Source: Hymenobacter glacialis
Lineage (GTDB): Bacteria > Bacteroidota > Bacteroidia > Cytophagales > Hymenobacteraceae
Direction: 5' to 3'
NCBI RefSeq assembly: GCF_001816165.1
Contig: NZ_MDZC01000123.1
Coordinates: 1 to 64,000, forward strand
DNA: 64,000 nt
In this document: in pieces, positions 1 through 8,683 of the stretch
Layout: the number at the start of each line of letters is the position of its first letter
Position numbering within the stretch: position 1 is the stretch's first letter
The notes under the pieces: generated by a model
Told to the model about the DNA's origin: nothing
The model's input: only the letters and a program-made list of their open reading frames with translations
The model's database searches: none
Position numbers and translations under genes: made by a program

Positions 1-98
1 TGAGCCACGACATCGTGGCCAAGGGGCACGGCGGCACGCTCACGGTGGAGAGCCAGGAGGGCGTGGGAACCGAATTCATCATCACTCTGCCGCAGTAA
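1..98 (+). CDS. Sensor histidine kinase, C-terminal fragment (5' end outside window)
   Basis: The reading frame enters from the left edge and stops with TAA at 96-98. The visible 31 residues begin SHDIVAKGHGGTLTVES and end FIITLPQ. This is the last part of a HATPase_c domain, just after the G2 box. It is nearly identical to the same stretch of the kinase at 2256-4238 (SHDIVTTGHGGTLAVES), so it is probably a third member of the same tandem family. The sensor portion cannot be seen. It would pass phosphate to a response regulator, possibly one of those downstream. Confidence 0.85.
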   Translation, partial: SHDIVAKGHGGTLTVESQEGVGTEFIITLPQ

Positions 99-129
99 AC
101 AGGCTTCGGCCAAACGCCCGCGGAAACCG

Positions 130-172
130 CTGGGAGCCACTGGAGAAGGTGGGCCCCAGTAATGGCTCCCAG
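130..172. terminator. Hairpin between kinase genes, possible terminator
   Basis: A 10-base inverted repeat (CTGGGAGCCA at 130-139, TGGCTCCCAG at 163-172) encloses a 23-base loop, about 30 bases after the stop of the first kinase. It lacks a clear T-tract (ATATTTCA follows), so it may be a weak terminator or an RNA-stability hairpin. Confidence 0.35.
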
Positions 173-234
173 ATATTTCACCGCTTTCGTCGAAGTGCCT
201 AACTTGCACCTGCTACTTCTGCCTACCTTCTGCA

Positions 235-1626
235 ATGAACAACGCCTCCGGTTACGGTGAACTTCTGTTTTTGGCCATAATGGGTTATTTGCTCATTCGC
301 GGAATGCGCAAGTTTCTGGATTTGCCCAGCCGGCTGCCGCGGTGGAACAAGCTCCTGGACTACCTCTGGGTGCCGGCCGCGGTACTGGCCTTCGGCATTC
401 TTGTGCTGAACCTGAAGTCGGCGACGCTGCCCGATGCCTATTGGCTGTTTGTGCTGCTCACCATTGGGGCGGTGCTGGTTGCGCTGCGGGACTACCGCCC
501 GGCCCGCTCGCTGCTGCTGGCCCTGTCTCCGTTTCTGCTCACCAAAATCATTGAGTACATCCTGCTGGGCTCCGATGGCCATGTGCTAAAGCAGTACGAC
601 ACCCTGGTGGACACCACTCAGGGATTTTCCATTATCTGGCTGATAACGTTCATCATCATTGCGCGAAACCAGAAAATAACCCTGGAAAAAGAGCGGGTGC
701 TGCGCGAAGAAGAGGAAAAGGCCAAGCGCCTGATTGAGGCCCAGAACGTGGAACTGGAGCGGTTGGTGGTCGAACGCACGGCTGCCCTTACGCACCAGGC
801 CGCCGAGCTGCGGGCCGCCCTCACGGACCTGCGCGCCGCCCAGGCCCAGCTGGTGCAATCCGAGAAAATGGCCAGCCTGGGCGAACTCACGGCGGGCATT
901 GCGCACGAAATCCAGAACCCGCTCAACTTCGTGAACAACTTTGCCGACGTGAGCCTGGAGATGCTCAGCGAGTTGCGCGAAGAACAGGCCCGCCCCCAGC
1001 GCGAACCCGGCCTGGAAGCCGAGCTGCTCGACGACATCGCCCAGAACCTGCAGAAAATACACCACCACGGGCAGCGGGCCGCCAGCATTGTGAAGGGCAT
1101 GCTGGAGCACAGCCGCACCAGCACCGGGGAGCGCCTTCCCACCAACGTCAACCACCTTGCCGAAGAATACCTGCGGCTGGCCTACCAAGGCCTGCGGGCC
1201 AAAGACAAGTCCTTCAATGCCACCCTCGTCACGGATTTTGAGCTTGCCCTGCCCGAAGTAGAAGCCATAGCCCCCGACCTGGGCCGGGTGCTGCTCAACC
1301 TGTTCAGCAACGCCTTCTACGCCGTGCGCCAGCGCCAGCTCACGGAGGAGCGGGGCTACATTCCCACCGTGTCGTTGAGCACGCGTCTGGCGGAGGGATT
1401 GGTCGAAATCCGGGTGCGCGACAATGGGCTGGGCATTCCGGAAGCGGTGCAGCAGAAGATTTTTCAGCCCTTCTTCACCACCAAACCCAGCGGCGAAGGC
1501 ACCGGTCTGGGCCTGTCGCTCAGCTACGACATCGTGACGCAGGGCCACAGCGGCACCCTCACCGTAGATTCTGAGCCCGGCAACACCGAATTCCTGATTG
1601 GCCTGCCCGTTGGTCAGGTGAGCTAA
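235..1626 (+). CDS. Membrane sensor histidine kinase
   Basis: A 463-residue kinase. The N-terminal part has about four hydrophobic segments (roughly residues 7-22, 45-60, 68-84, 130-143) with no recognisable extracellular sensor domain. A coiled coil follows at about 148-210. The phosphoacceptor motif GIAHEIQNPLNFV has His224. The ATPase domain has its N-box with Asn359 (NLFSNAFYAV), G1 DNGLG at 396-400 and G2 GEGTGLGLSLS at 420-430. All catalytic boxes are intact. The ATG at 235 is the first good start after the preceding gene. The catalytic half is very similar to that of the kinase at 2256-4238, so the two are paralogues with different sensor halves. The stimulus is unknown. The receivers at 4290 and 4751 are plausible partners. 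Confidence 0.9.
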   Translation: MNNASGYGELLFLAIMGYLLIRGMRKFLDLPSRLPRWNKLLDYLWVPAAVLAFGILVLNLKSATLPDAYWLFVLLTIGAVLVALRDYRPARSLLLALSPFLLTKIIEYILLGSDGHVLKQYDTLVDTTQGFSIIWLITFIIIARNQKITLEKERVLREEEEKAKRLIEAQNVELERLVVERTAALTHQAAELRAALTDLRAAQAQLVQSEKMASLGELTAGIAHEIQNPLNFVNNFADVSLEMLSELREEQARPQREPGLEAELLDDIAQNLQKIHHHGQRAASIVKGMLEHSRTSTGERLPTNVNHLAEEYLRLAYQGLRAKDKSFNATLVTDFELALPEVEAIAPDLGRVLLNLFSNAFYAVRQRQLTEERGYIPTVSLSTRLAEGLVEIRVRDNGLGIPEAVQQKIFQPFFTTKPSGEGTGLGLSLSYDIVTQGHSGTLTVDSEPGNTEFLIGLPVGQVS

Positions 1627-2255
1627 AGGCGGTTTCCAGGTTGGCGTGCTGGCAGGTGGCAGAGGTGCCTCCGGTTCACACGCCGGGGCATGGAGGCGGC
1701 AGTAGCGCGAAACCGTGTTCCAAAGGAGCCTAAACAGCCATTAAGCAAGAAACGGGTAGTCGCTAAGTGCAGGCCTGGAAAACACTCCCGGACGCCGCCC
1801 TTTTGCGGGCCTTCTCAATCCTGAATCAGAGGCCCTTTGCAGCATCAGTAAGCTCCGGATTGGGGCGTTTTGTGAGCAAGTTGTGCATTGCTTCCGAATC
1901 AAATTCTATTGATTTGTTTAGTTCGTGGCCTTTTGGGTGTTGCTGGCAGTAGCAGCCCACCGGGTAAGGAAAGCCACCGTTTCCGGCTGAGACGCTGTAA
2001 TGGGGCTTGGCTTATGCTGGCACGAGAACCTTTGGTAGGATGCAGGCAAGCGCCAGAGCTAATTGTAAATTTTTCCTGTTATGCCAGATTTTGTTAAGAA
2101 CAAAAAAAGCATGAAAAGGGTTGTGATATACTTGCCTCGCGAGAAACTAAGCTATTGATAACCAGAATTGGGGCCGCTTTACGGTCAGCTTTGCAATCCT
2201 ATGTATAAGCTTTAGTATATTGCCAATTCTTTTTAAATGCATTTTGTTTAATTAC
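1627..2255. other. Long intergenic region with no recognised gene
   Basis: About 630 bases between two kinase genes. Short open frames exist (near 1767-1952 and 1888-2097) but their translations resemble no family and lack supporting context. The last 150 bases turn AT-rich and probably hold the promoter of the next kinase. TATACTTG at 2127-2134 is one mismatch from the Bacteroidota -7 box, but no properly spaced -33 element was found. No riboswitch or terminator was recognised. Confidence 0.5.
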
Positions 2256-4238
2256 ATGTTTCGCCGGCTCAGCCTTATGCTGGTGCTGCTGCTACTTGGC
2301 GTGGCGGCGGCGCCGGCACGGGCGTTGCCACCCCCACCCCAAAGCCGGGCCATCGACAGCCTGCGATACCTTTTGTCGCTGCCGCAGACCGATTACGACC
2401 GGGTAATTCTGCTGTGTCAGGTTAGCGACCAGCTATGGACGCAGCGCACCGATTCGGCAGCGGTTTACGCCATCAAGGCGCTGACTTTGGCGCGGCGTGT
2501 GAACTACCGGAACGGCGAAGGAGAGGCCCTGAACCGCCTTGGGGCGGCGTTGCGGGAAAGCAATCTGGCTCGGGCTCTGGAGTTGTTTCAGCAGTCGCTG
2601 CGCATAGCCAAGGCCACCCGCGACCCGGCTCTGGAGGCGCAAAACCTGCGCAGCATTGGCATTATATACGTGTACCTGCGCGACAAGCAGCAGGGGCTGG
2701 ATTATTACTTCCGGGCCCTGAAAATTGGCCAGAAGCTGGGCGACCAGCGCCGCGTTGTCATCGAGCTCAGCAACATTGGCCTGGCCTATGACTTGTTTAA
2801 TGAGCTGGATTCGGCCCAGATATACCAGGAGCGGGCCCATGCGCTGGCGCGCCGCCTGCGCACCCCCACCAACTACATTTTGTATGGCTTGGGCAACGTG
2901 GCCCGCAAGCAGGGCCGCTTGGCTGAGGCGCGGGATTTTTACCGCCAAAGCATTGCCGAATCGAAGAAAGTGCAGCACTTGCGCAGCCTCAACTTTGCAT
3001 ATGTGGGCCTGGCCACACTCTACCAGCAGCAGGGCCAGGCCGACTCCAGCATTTACTACGCCCGTCTGGGGGCGCAGGCCGCCCAAACCAACGGCTTCCT
3101 GCGGGGCGTGCTCAACGCCAGCACCCTGCTCACCCAGGATTTTAAAAAGCGCGGTCCGGCCGACAGTGCCTTGAAGTACCAGAGCCTGATGCTGGTGATG
3201 AAAGACACGCTCTTTGGCCAGGAAAAGGTGATGTCCGTGCAGCGCCTCAACTACCGCGAGCAGCAGCGTGCCCAAGCCGCAGCCGCCAGCCAAGCGGCGC
3301 TCAAGTCCCGGTACCGCACTTATGGTCTGGTAGCGGGCGTGGTGGGCTTGGTGGCGCTGGCGCTGCTGCTGTGGCGCCACGCCCGCCAGCAGCAGCGCGC
3401 CAAAGAGGCCCTGGAGCAGTCACTGGCCGAGCTAAAGACCGCGCAGGAGCAGCTGGTGCAGCGCGAAAAAATGGCTTTTCTGGGCGAACTCACCGCCGGC
3501 ATTGCCCACGAGCTGCAGAACCCGCTCAACTTTGTGAAGAACTTCGCCGAAGTGAGCACCGAACTGGTAGACGAGATAACCGGCGAGCACCACGCCGCTA
3601 CCGGCCAGGGCCCGTCCCGCAACGCCGGGCTGGAACAGGAAATCCTGGCTGGCCTCAAACAGAATCTGCAAAAAATCAGCCAGCACGGGCAGCGGGCCAC
3701 TTCCATCATCAAGGGCATGCTGGAGCACTCGCGCACCGGCACCGGCCAGCGCGAGCTCACTAACCTCAACGCCCTGGTCGACGAAAGCCTGCGGCTGGCC
3801 TACCAGGGCCTGCGCACCAAGGAGAGGGACTTCACCGCGCAGCTCACCACGTCCTTCGATGCGTCGCTGGCAGACGTGCCGGTGGTACCACAAGACCTGA
3901 GTCGCGTTCTCATCAACTTGTTCACCAACGCGTTTCATGCCGTGCAGCAGCGCCAGCGCCAGCACCTCGGAGCAGCCTATGCGCCCGAGGTGGCCGTGAC
4001 GACGCAAGCCGTGCCCGGAGGCGTAGAAATCCGCATCCGGGACAATGGCACGGGCATGTCGGAGAAGGTGAGGTCCAAAATTTTCCAGCCCTTCTTCACC
4101 ACCAAGCCCGTGGGTGAGGGCACGGGCCTGGGCCTCTCGCTGAGCCACGACATTGTGACCACCGGCCACGGCGGCACGCTGGCCGTAGAAAGCCAGGAAG
4201 ACCAGGGCACTGAATTTATTCTGGCCCTGCCTGCTTAA
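2256..4238 (+). CDS. TPR-containing sensor histidine kinase
   Basis: A 660-residue kinase read from the ATG at 2256, which begins a typical signal peptide (MFRRLSLMLVLLLLGVAAA). An in-frame TTG at 2220 would add 12 residues and spoil the signal, so it was not chosen. Residues about 65-320 form tetratricopeptide-type helical repeats predicted to lie in the periplasm. A single membrane helix is at about 356-373, then a coiled coil. The acceptor motif GIAHELQNPLNFV has His418. The N-box Asn558, the G1 Asp596 (DNGTG) and the G2 box (GEGTGLGLSLS, 620-630) are present. TPR kinases of this layout are common in Bacteroidota. The ligand is unknown. It lies 51 bases before a stand-alone receiver, its likely partner. 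Confidence 0.92.
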   Translation: MFRRLSLMLVLLLLGVAAAPARALPPPPQSRAIDSLRYLLSLPQTDYDRVILLCQVSDQLWTQRTDSAAVYAIKALTLARRVNYRNGEGEALNRLGAALRESNLARALELFQQSLRIAKATRDPALEAQNLRSIGIIYVYLRDKQQGLDYYFRALKIGQKLGDQRRVVIELSNIGLAYDLFNELDSAQIYQERAHALARRLRTPTNYILYGLGNVARKQGRLAEARDFYRQSIAESKKVQHLRSLNFAYVGLATLYQQQGQADSSIYYARLGAQAAQTNGFLRGVLNASTLLTQDFKKRGPADSALKYQSLMLVMKDTLFGQEKVMSVQRLNYREQQRAQAAAASQAALKSRYRTYGLVAGVVGLVALALLLWRHARQQQRAKEALEQSLAELKTAQEQLVQREKMAFLGELTAGIAHELQNPLNFVKNFAEVSTELVDEITGEHHAATGQGPSRNAGLEQEILAGLKQNLQKISQHGQRATSIIKGMLEHSRTGTGQRELTNLNALVDESLRLAYQGLRTKERDFTAQLTTSFDASLADVPVVPQDLSRVLINLFTNAFHAVQQRQRQHLGAAYAPEVAVTTQAVPGGVEIRIRDNGTGMSEKVRSKIFQPFFTTKPVGEGTGLGLSLSHDIVTTGHGGTLAVESQEDQGTEFILALPA

Positions 4239-4252
4239 CCCGCCGCAAGCCC

Positions 4253-4260
4253 TAACTTTG
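4253..4260 (+). promoter_or_regulatory. Candidate -7 promoter box for the receiver gene
   Basis: TAACTTTG matches the Bacteroidota sigma-ABfr -7 consensus TAnnTTTG exactly and lies 30 bases before the ATG at 4290. No TTTG was seen at the expected -33 distance, so the call rests on one box. Confidence 0.4.
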
Positions 4261-4289
4261 GTCCAACACAACTCCTGAAAAGTACCCTC

Positions 4290-4667
4290 ATGCAAATTCT
4301 GGTCGTTGACGATGAAACCGATGTGCGCGACCTGTTCCTGCAGCGGTTCCGGCGTGAAATCCGCAGTGGCGAAATGAGCTTCAGCTTTGCCTTCTCGGGC
4401 GAGGAAGCCATGACGTTTATGCGTAAGCACAGCTCCGAGGTACTCATCATCCTCTCCGATATCAACATGCCCGGCATGAGCGGCCTGGAGCTGCTGAGCC
4501 ACGTGAAGGAAGAATTTGAGATGCCGCCTACTACCATGATGATGATTACGGCCTACGGCGACGACCAAAGCTACCAGCAAGCCATGGAGCTGGGGGCCAA
4601 TGATTTCCTTACCAAACCCGTAGATTTCGGTGCGCTGAAAGAAAAATTAAGGCATTTATTGCCATAG
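4290..4667 (+). CDS. Single-domain response regulator (CheY-like receiver)
   Basis: A 125-residue stand-alone receiver. The acidic pair Asp7-Asp8 (VVDDE), the phosphoacceptor Asp57 (ILSDINMPGM), Thr87 (ITAYG) and Lys109 (LTKPVDF) are all in place. There is no DNA-binding or enzymatic output domain, so it must act by protein contact or as a phosphate relay. It follows the TPR kinase in the same direction and precedes the receiver-cyclase at 4751, whose receiver is closely similar. The three may form one phosphorelay. Confidence 0.93.
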   Translation: MQILVVDDETDVRDLFLQRFRREIRSGEMSFSFAFSGEEAMTFMRKHSSEVLIILSDINMPGMSGLELLSHVKEEFEMPPTTMMMITAYGDDQSYQQAMELGANDFLTKPVDFGALKEKLRHLLP

Positions 4668-4750
4668 CGGCATCCCAAACGCCCGGCACTTCGTCAAGCT
4701 CGTTGAGGTCCGGTGCGCTACTTTCGGGCCGCTGCTCCAACGCTTTTATT

Positions 4751-5797
4751 ATGAAGACGAAAATTCTGGTAGTCGACGACGAAGCCGACCTTGAGCTGCT
4801 CATCAAGCAGAAGTTTCGGCGCAAAATCCGGGAAAGTGTCTACGAATTCATTTTCGCTAACAACGGCCAGGAGGCGCTTGACCGCATTTCGGAAAACCCC
4901 GATACGTCCGTTATTCTAAGCGACATCAACATGCCGGTGATGGACGGCCTGACCCTGCTCAGCCTGACCCATGCCCAGCATCCGGCCATGAAAACGGTCA
5001 TGGTATCGGCCTACGGCGACCTGGCCAACCTGCGTACCGCCATGAACCGGGGGGCCTTCGATTTTGTGGTGAAACCCGTCGATTTTGCCGACCTGGAACT
5101 GACCATTGAGAAAACCGCCGACCAGGTGCGCCAGCTGCGCGACACGCTGCGCGCCATCCAGGAAAACAACATCCTGAAGATGTACGTCGACGAAACGGTG
5201 CTGAATTTCATGACCCGGCCGGATTTTGAGAACCGCCTGCTGGCCAGCGAAACGGTAGAGGCCACGGTGGTTTTTCTGGACATCTGCGGCTTCACGGGCC
5301 TCGCCGAAAAGCTCGCCCCCACCGACGTGGTGAGCCTGCTCAATACCTACTTCGACCTGATAGTGAAGGAGGTAATTGCGCAAAACGGCCACGTTGATAA
5401 ATTCATGGGCGATGCTGTGATGGCTGTTTTCCGGGGCGAGCATCACCTCGACCGGGCCATCGACGCGGCGCTGTCGGCGCGCATGGTTTTGCGGCAGAGC
5501 AACGCCACGCTGCCTCCGGGCTTCGAGTACCGGCCCGAAGTGAGCATTGGCGTGAACACCGGCGAAGTCGTGTCCGGCAACATCGGCTCGGCGTCGCTTA
5601 AGCGGCTGGATTACACCGTTATCGGCGATGTGGTGAACACGTCCCAGCGGCTGCAGTCGGTGGGCAAAGCCGGCCAGATTATCATCAGCGAAGCCGTTTA
5701 CCTCAAAGTAAAGGAGTCCTTTCAGTGCAAGTTTGTAAGCGAAGTAAAGCTCAAAAACAAGGCGCAGCCAGTTAAAATCTACGAAGTAGTAGAATAG
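4751..5797 (+). CDS. Response regulator with class III adenylate cyclase output
   Basis: A 348-residue protein read from ATG 4751, which puts MKTKILVVDDEAD at the start as in the neighbouring receiver. An upstream in-frame ATG at 4703 adds 16 unconvincing residues. The receiver at residues 1-120 has Asp58 and Lys108. The class III cyclase domain at about 168-348 has metal-binding Asp177 (FLDICGF) and Asp221 (GDAVMAVF), Lys217, the DYT motif at 287-289, and the transition-state pair Asn296/Arg300 (VVNTSQR). The Lys plus Thr pattern is the adenylate-type substrate pair of class IIIb enzymes, so it should make cAMP from ATP under control of phosphorylation. A predicted cyclic-nucleotide-binding domain is encoded just downstream on the other strand. 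Confidence 0.92.
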   Translation: MKTKILVVDDEADLELLIKQKFRRKIRESVYEFIFANNGQEALDRISENPDTSVILSDINMPVMDGLTLLSLTHAQHPAMKTVMVSAYGDLANLRTAMNRGAFDFVVKPVDFADLELTIEKTADQVRQLRDTLRAIQENNILKMYVDETVLNFMTRPDFENRLLASETVEATVVFLDICGFTGLAEKLAPTDVVSLLNTYFDLIVKEVIAQNGHVDKFMGDAVMAVFRGEHHLDRAIDAALSARMVLRQSNATLPPGFEYRPEVSIGVNTGEVVSGNIGSASLKRLDYTVIGDVVNTSQRLQSVGKAGQIIISEAVYLKVKESFQCKFVSEVKLKNKAQPVKIYEVVE

Positions 5798-5828
5798 CCC
5801 GCCGAAGCACCCGAGTGCCACCAAGAGA

Positions 5829-5926
5829 ACGTCGTGCTGAGCGTAGTCGAAGCATCTCTACCGCTTCGTTGCAGCCATTGATTTACTACTGCGGTAAAGA
5901 TGCTTAGACTACGCTCAGCATGACCG
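5829..5926. repeat. Palindromic intergenic repeat, CATGCTGAG family, copy 1
   Basis: Outer arms GTCGTGCTGAGCGTAGTCGA and ACGCTCAGCATGAC face each other, with inner arms CTACCGC and GCGGTA around a short AT-rich centre. It lies between convergent genes (cyclase and the 907-residue protein). One arm begins GTCGTG instead of the usual GTCATG, so this copy has drifted. Confidence 0.85.
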
Positions 5927-5959
5927 CCGGGTATGCACCTGAGACTGCTGAACTGCTGC

Positions 5960-8683
5960 TCAGGCAGCCATTTCCCGCATCTTCTCGTTTTGCAGCCGGA
6001 TGCGCTGGCACAGCATCTTGAGAATGTTGCGCAGCACCTCGCCGCGCTCTTCCATCACGTCGTAAAAATCCTCCTGGTCGAGGCGAAAGGCCAGCACCTG
6101 GCTCAGGGCCGCGGCAGAGGCGGAGCGGGGCTCGGTGTCGAGCAGCGCCAACTCCCCGAAAAAATCGCCGGGTCCGAAGGTTGCCAGCTGCTGATTGCCG
6201 TTGAAAACGCCCACCTGTCCGTCGTGCAAGATGAAAAGGGACGTGCCAATGTCACCCTTGGCAAAAATCTTCTCGCCTTCCTGAAAATTCACCTCTTTCA
6301 TGATGGGCACGATGCTGCTTAGCACGTTTTCGGGGGTGTGGGCGAAGAGGGCAGTGCTTTTCAGGACCACTACCCGCTCCAAAGCAGACACACGGTTTTC
6401 GGAGGAATTGGAGTGGTTCATGGGCGTGAAAGTGGTGGAAGTGGGCAACTGCTGGCCCGTGCGGTCGGCCAGGGCCATGGCTGCTAGTTGGGCGCTTTCG
6501 AACAATAACGGTTTGGGCGACACTAGATAGGGCTGCAGAATCTCGGCCGCGTCGGGCTCGGTGGGCTGCCAGTGCCGCAGGGCCACGCTCAGCGTCCAGG
6601 AAGTGAAGGCAATGTTGCCCTGGCGCAGCAAAAAAGTCAGGAACTGCTCGGAATGGGGTGCTGCCGATACGAGGACGGAGGCTGCCGCAGCGCCATGGTT
6701 ATGAACTCTCCGGCTGGCACCCCACGAGGTGCGCGTAGCCGCCAGCGCCGGCGTGAGGCTGGCAAATACACGAGCCTTTTCCGCCACCGAAGTGTCGTCG
6801 AGCAATGCCTGGAGCCCCGTGGCCTCGGGCATGGGCGGGGGCACAAAGCCGGCTTTCTTCACGTAAGCGCGCGTCTGTTGCTGTACTTCTTTCAGCAGCT
6901 TGAGGGCGCGGTACTCGTAGGGACGGGCTTCGGCGAGCTGTCCGGTGCGCAGACGCAGCTCCGCGGCCCACATCTGGTCGAGCACGGCCCGGAGCTTGGC
7001 TTTCACGGCAGGTTCCAGAAAATCGGCGGTTTCGGAATCGTCGTGCTTGTGAATGTAGGGGTCCATCAGCGCGTCGGTTTCGGCCGTGAGCGACGCTATG
7101 GCCGACGTGGCGGGTGGCGAGGGGTGGTCGTGGCCGCTGTGGTCGCCCGCTTCGGCCGCGTGCTCGGCGGCGGTTTCTTCGTGCCCGTCTTCATCATCCT
7201 CGGCAACGGGCGAACGCGGCGCGCTGGCCCCCATGCTGCCGCCCACTTCCTCGCCCATAAACTTGCCGTAGCGCAGGCGCAGCGCCTGCTGGTCGAAGCC
7301 CAGAGCGTTGGCCCGGCTGGCCACAGTGGCCGCGTCGAGCTTTGGCTTTTCAGCAATCAGCTTTTCGGTGTCGATGATGATTTGGCGCTGGCTCCGGAAG
7401 TAGGCCGGCGCTACTTTCACGCCCATGCCCATATCGGAAGGGCTGTCGGCCACGGCCGTGTCCTGCCATTGCACGAGGTAGGCATCGGTGCGGGAGGAAT
7501 GGCCAGCATTGTCGCGGGCCGAAATGTAGAAATACAGCTCGTCGCCGTAGGTCAGGCCCAGCTGGGGCAGGTTGAGCTGGCTGAGCAGGTTGGCCTGGGC
7601 GGGCTGCCCGCCCACGGCGGCACTCAAATCGCGCCGCACTTCCCGGAATTTTACGGCTTCGCCCTGCCCTTGTGCCACGGTAATTACCAGTTCGGCGCGG
7701 CTCAGGCCGTAGTCGTCGCGCAGGGTAGCGCGCACCGGCAGCTCGGGCCGCACGCCAAACTCAACCAGGGTGTACTGCTTTGGGGTTTGGATGCGGATAA
7801 TGGGAGCCTGGTCGGCGCGGACTTCAATAGCGTAATCGTCGGACACCGTCCCCGCGAAGCGCAGCCGGTACAGCACGGAGCTACGCAGCGTGTACTCGGC
7901 GCTGAACACACCGGCCTGCCCGGCCACTGCCTGCATGCGCAGCCGCTGGCGGCCAATTTCCACTTCCGGCACCGCGCGGCTGCTGCCACTCACGCGCATC
8001 TGCCAGCGTACCCGCGCGCCTTCCGGCCCCTGAAAAGAAGCCTGGGGCGGCGCAAACGCGGGCAGACGGGTATAAGCAGGCGGTGTCACCCGCACCTGCG
8101 TCTCCACGATGCGCGGCGGGACTTTCCCCGCTACTGGCACGGGCGAGGAAGAAAACCGAACCGGCACTCCCGCCACCGGCGCACTCTTCGGAGTGGCAGG
8201 CCACCACCAAAGCGCCAGGCCCGCCAGCCCCAGCAGCGCCGTGACCACCAGCGATGTTCGCCACGAAACCGGCAGCGTTAAGCCGCCATTTTCTCGCAAG
8301 GTGCGCAGGCGCTGGGCCACGCGCTGCTGCTGCAGGTGCTCTAGTAAATTCAGGTTGTCATCGGGCTGAAGCAGCAAGCCCGTGCTGTCCTCCAGCGCTG
8401 TAAACTGCCGGTCGAGCCGGGGGGCAACGGTGGCGGGGCTAATCAGGCGCAGCGGCCAGAGCAGCAGCACTACACCCAGCAGCCCCACGGCTGCCACGGC
8501 CAGCAACGGCAGCTGGGCACCCGGCCAGTGCCGCGCCAGTGCCAGCAACAGCCCCGCCCCGGCCGTAGCCGGCAGTAAAACAGCACCGGCACGGCGCCAG
8601 GCGTAGCTGCGGCCTGCGGCGGCAACCAAGTGGCGGGCCGTTGCAATATCCGGCGTTTGAGAGGGGGCTACCGGCTGGCTCAT
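5960..8683 (-). CDS. DUF4175-like membrane protein fused to a HEAT/cyclic-nucleotide-binding C-terminus
   Basis: A 907-residue product whose start overlaps the stop of the upstream BatA-like gene (ATGA at 8680-8683), which implies translational coupling. Membrane helices lie at about 33-51, 58-80 and 143-162. A long periplasmic-looking region follows, with a His/Asp/Glu-rich stretch near 495-530, resembling the DUF4175-type proteins of MoxR operons. From about residue 622 (QALLDDTSVAEKARVF) the sequence changes to a pattern I associate with the C-terminal HEAT repeats of Bacteroidota nucleotide-transporter-like proteins. It ends in a cNMP-binding domain with an intact phosphate-binding cassette at about 842-855 (FGELALLDTEPRSASA). 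The frame is open throughout. It is either a true gene fusion or an assembly or rearrangement join. An internal ATG at 6421 could start a separate 154-residue cNMP-binding protein. Confidence 0.75.
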   Translation of the reverse strand: MSQPVAPSQTPDIATARHLVAAAGRSYAWRRAGAVLLPATAGAGLLLALARHWPGAQLPLLAVAAVGLLGVVLLLWPLRLISPATVAPRLDRQFTALEDSTGLLLQPDDNLNLLEHLQQQRVAQRLRTLRENGGLTLPVSWRTSLVVTALLGLAGLALWWWPATPKSAPVAGVPVRFSSSPVPVAGKVPPRIVETQVRVTPPAYTRLPAFAPPQASFQGPEGARVRWQMRVSGSSRAVPEVEIGRQRLRMQAVAGQAGVFSAEYTLRSSVLYRLRFAGTVSDDYAIEVRADQAPIIRIQTPKQYTLVEFGVRPELPVRATLRDDYGLSRAELVITVAQGQGEAVKFREVRRDLSAAVGGQPAQANLLSQLNLPQLGLTYGDELYFYISARDNAGHSSRTDAYLVQWQDTAVADSPSDMGMGVKVAPAYFRSQRQIIIDTEKLIAEKPKLDAATVASRANALGFDQQALRLRYGKFMGEEVGGSMGASAPRSPVAEDDEDGHEETAAEHAAEAGDHSGHDHPSPPATSAIASLTAETDALMDPYIHKHDDSETADFLEPAVKAKLRAVLDQMWAAELRLRTGQLAEARPYEYRALKLLKEVQQQTRAYVKKAGFVPPPMPEATGLQALLDDTSVAEKARVFASLTPALAATRTSWGASRRVHNHGAAAASVLVSAAPHSEQFLTFLLRQGNIAFTSWTLSVALRHWQPTEPDAAEILQPYLVSPKPLLFESAQLAAMALADRTGQQLPTSTTFTPMNHSNSSENRVSALERVVVLKSTALFAHTPENVLSSIVPIMKEVNFQEGEKIFAKGDIGTSLFILHDGQVGVFNGNQQLATFGPGDFFGELALLDTEPRSASAAALSQVLAFRLDQEDFYDVMEERGEVLRNILKMLCQRIRLQNEKMREMAA

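Noticed and set aside
1767..2097. Two short overlapping frames between the kinase genes
   Set aside because: No ribosome-binding context, family resemblance or conserved feature; most likely chance.
3432..8281. Long open frames opposite the kinase and MoxR-operon genes (for example 3432-4580 minus, 6572-8281 plus)
   Set aside because: They lie antisense to well-supported genes, have His/Gly/Ala/Gln-rich translations typical of GC-rich shadow frames, and resemble no family.
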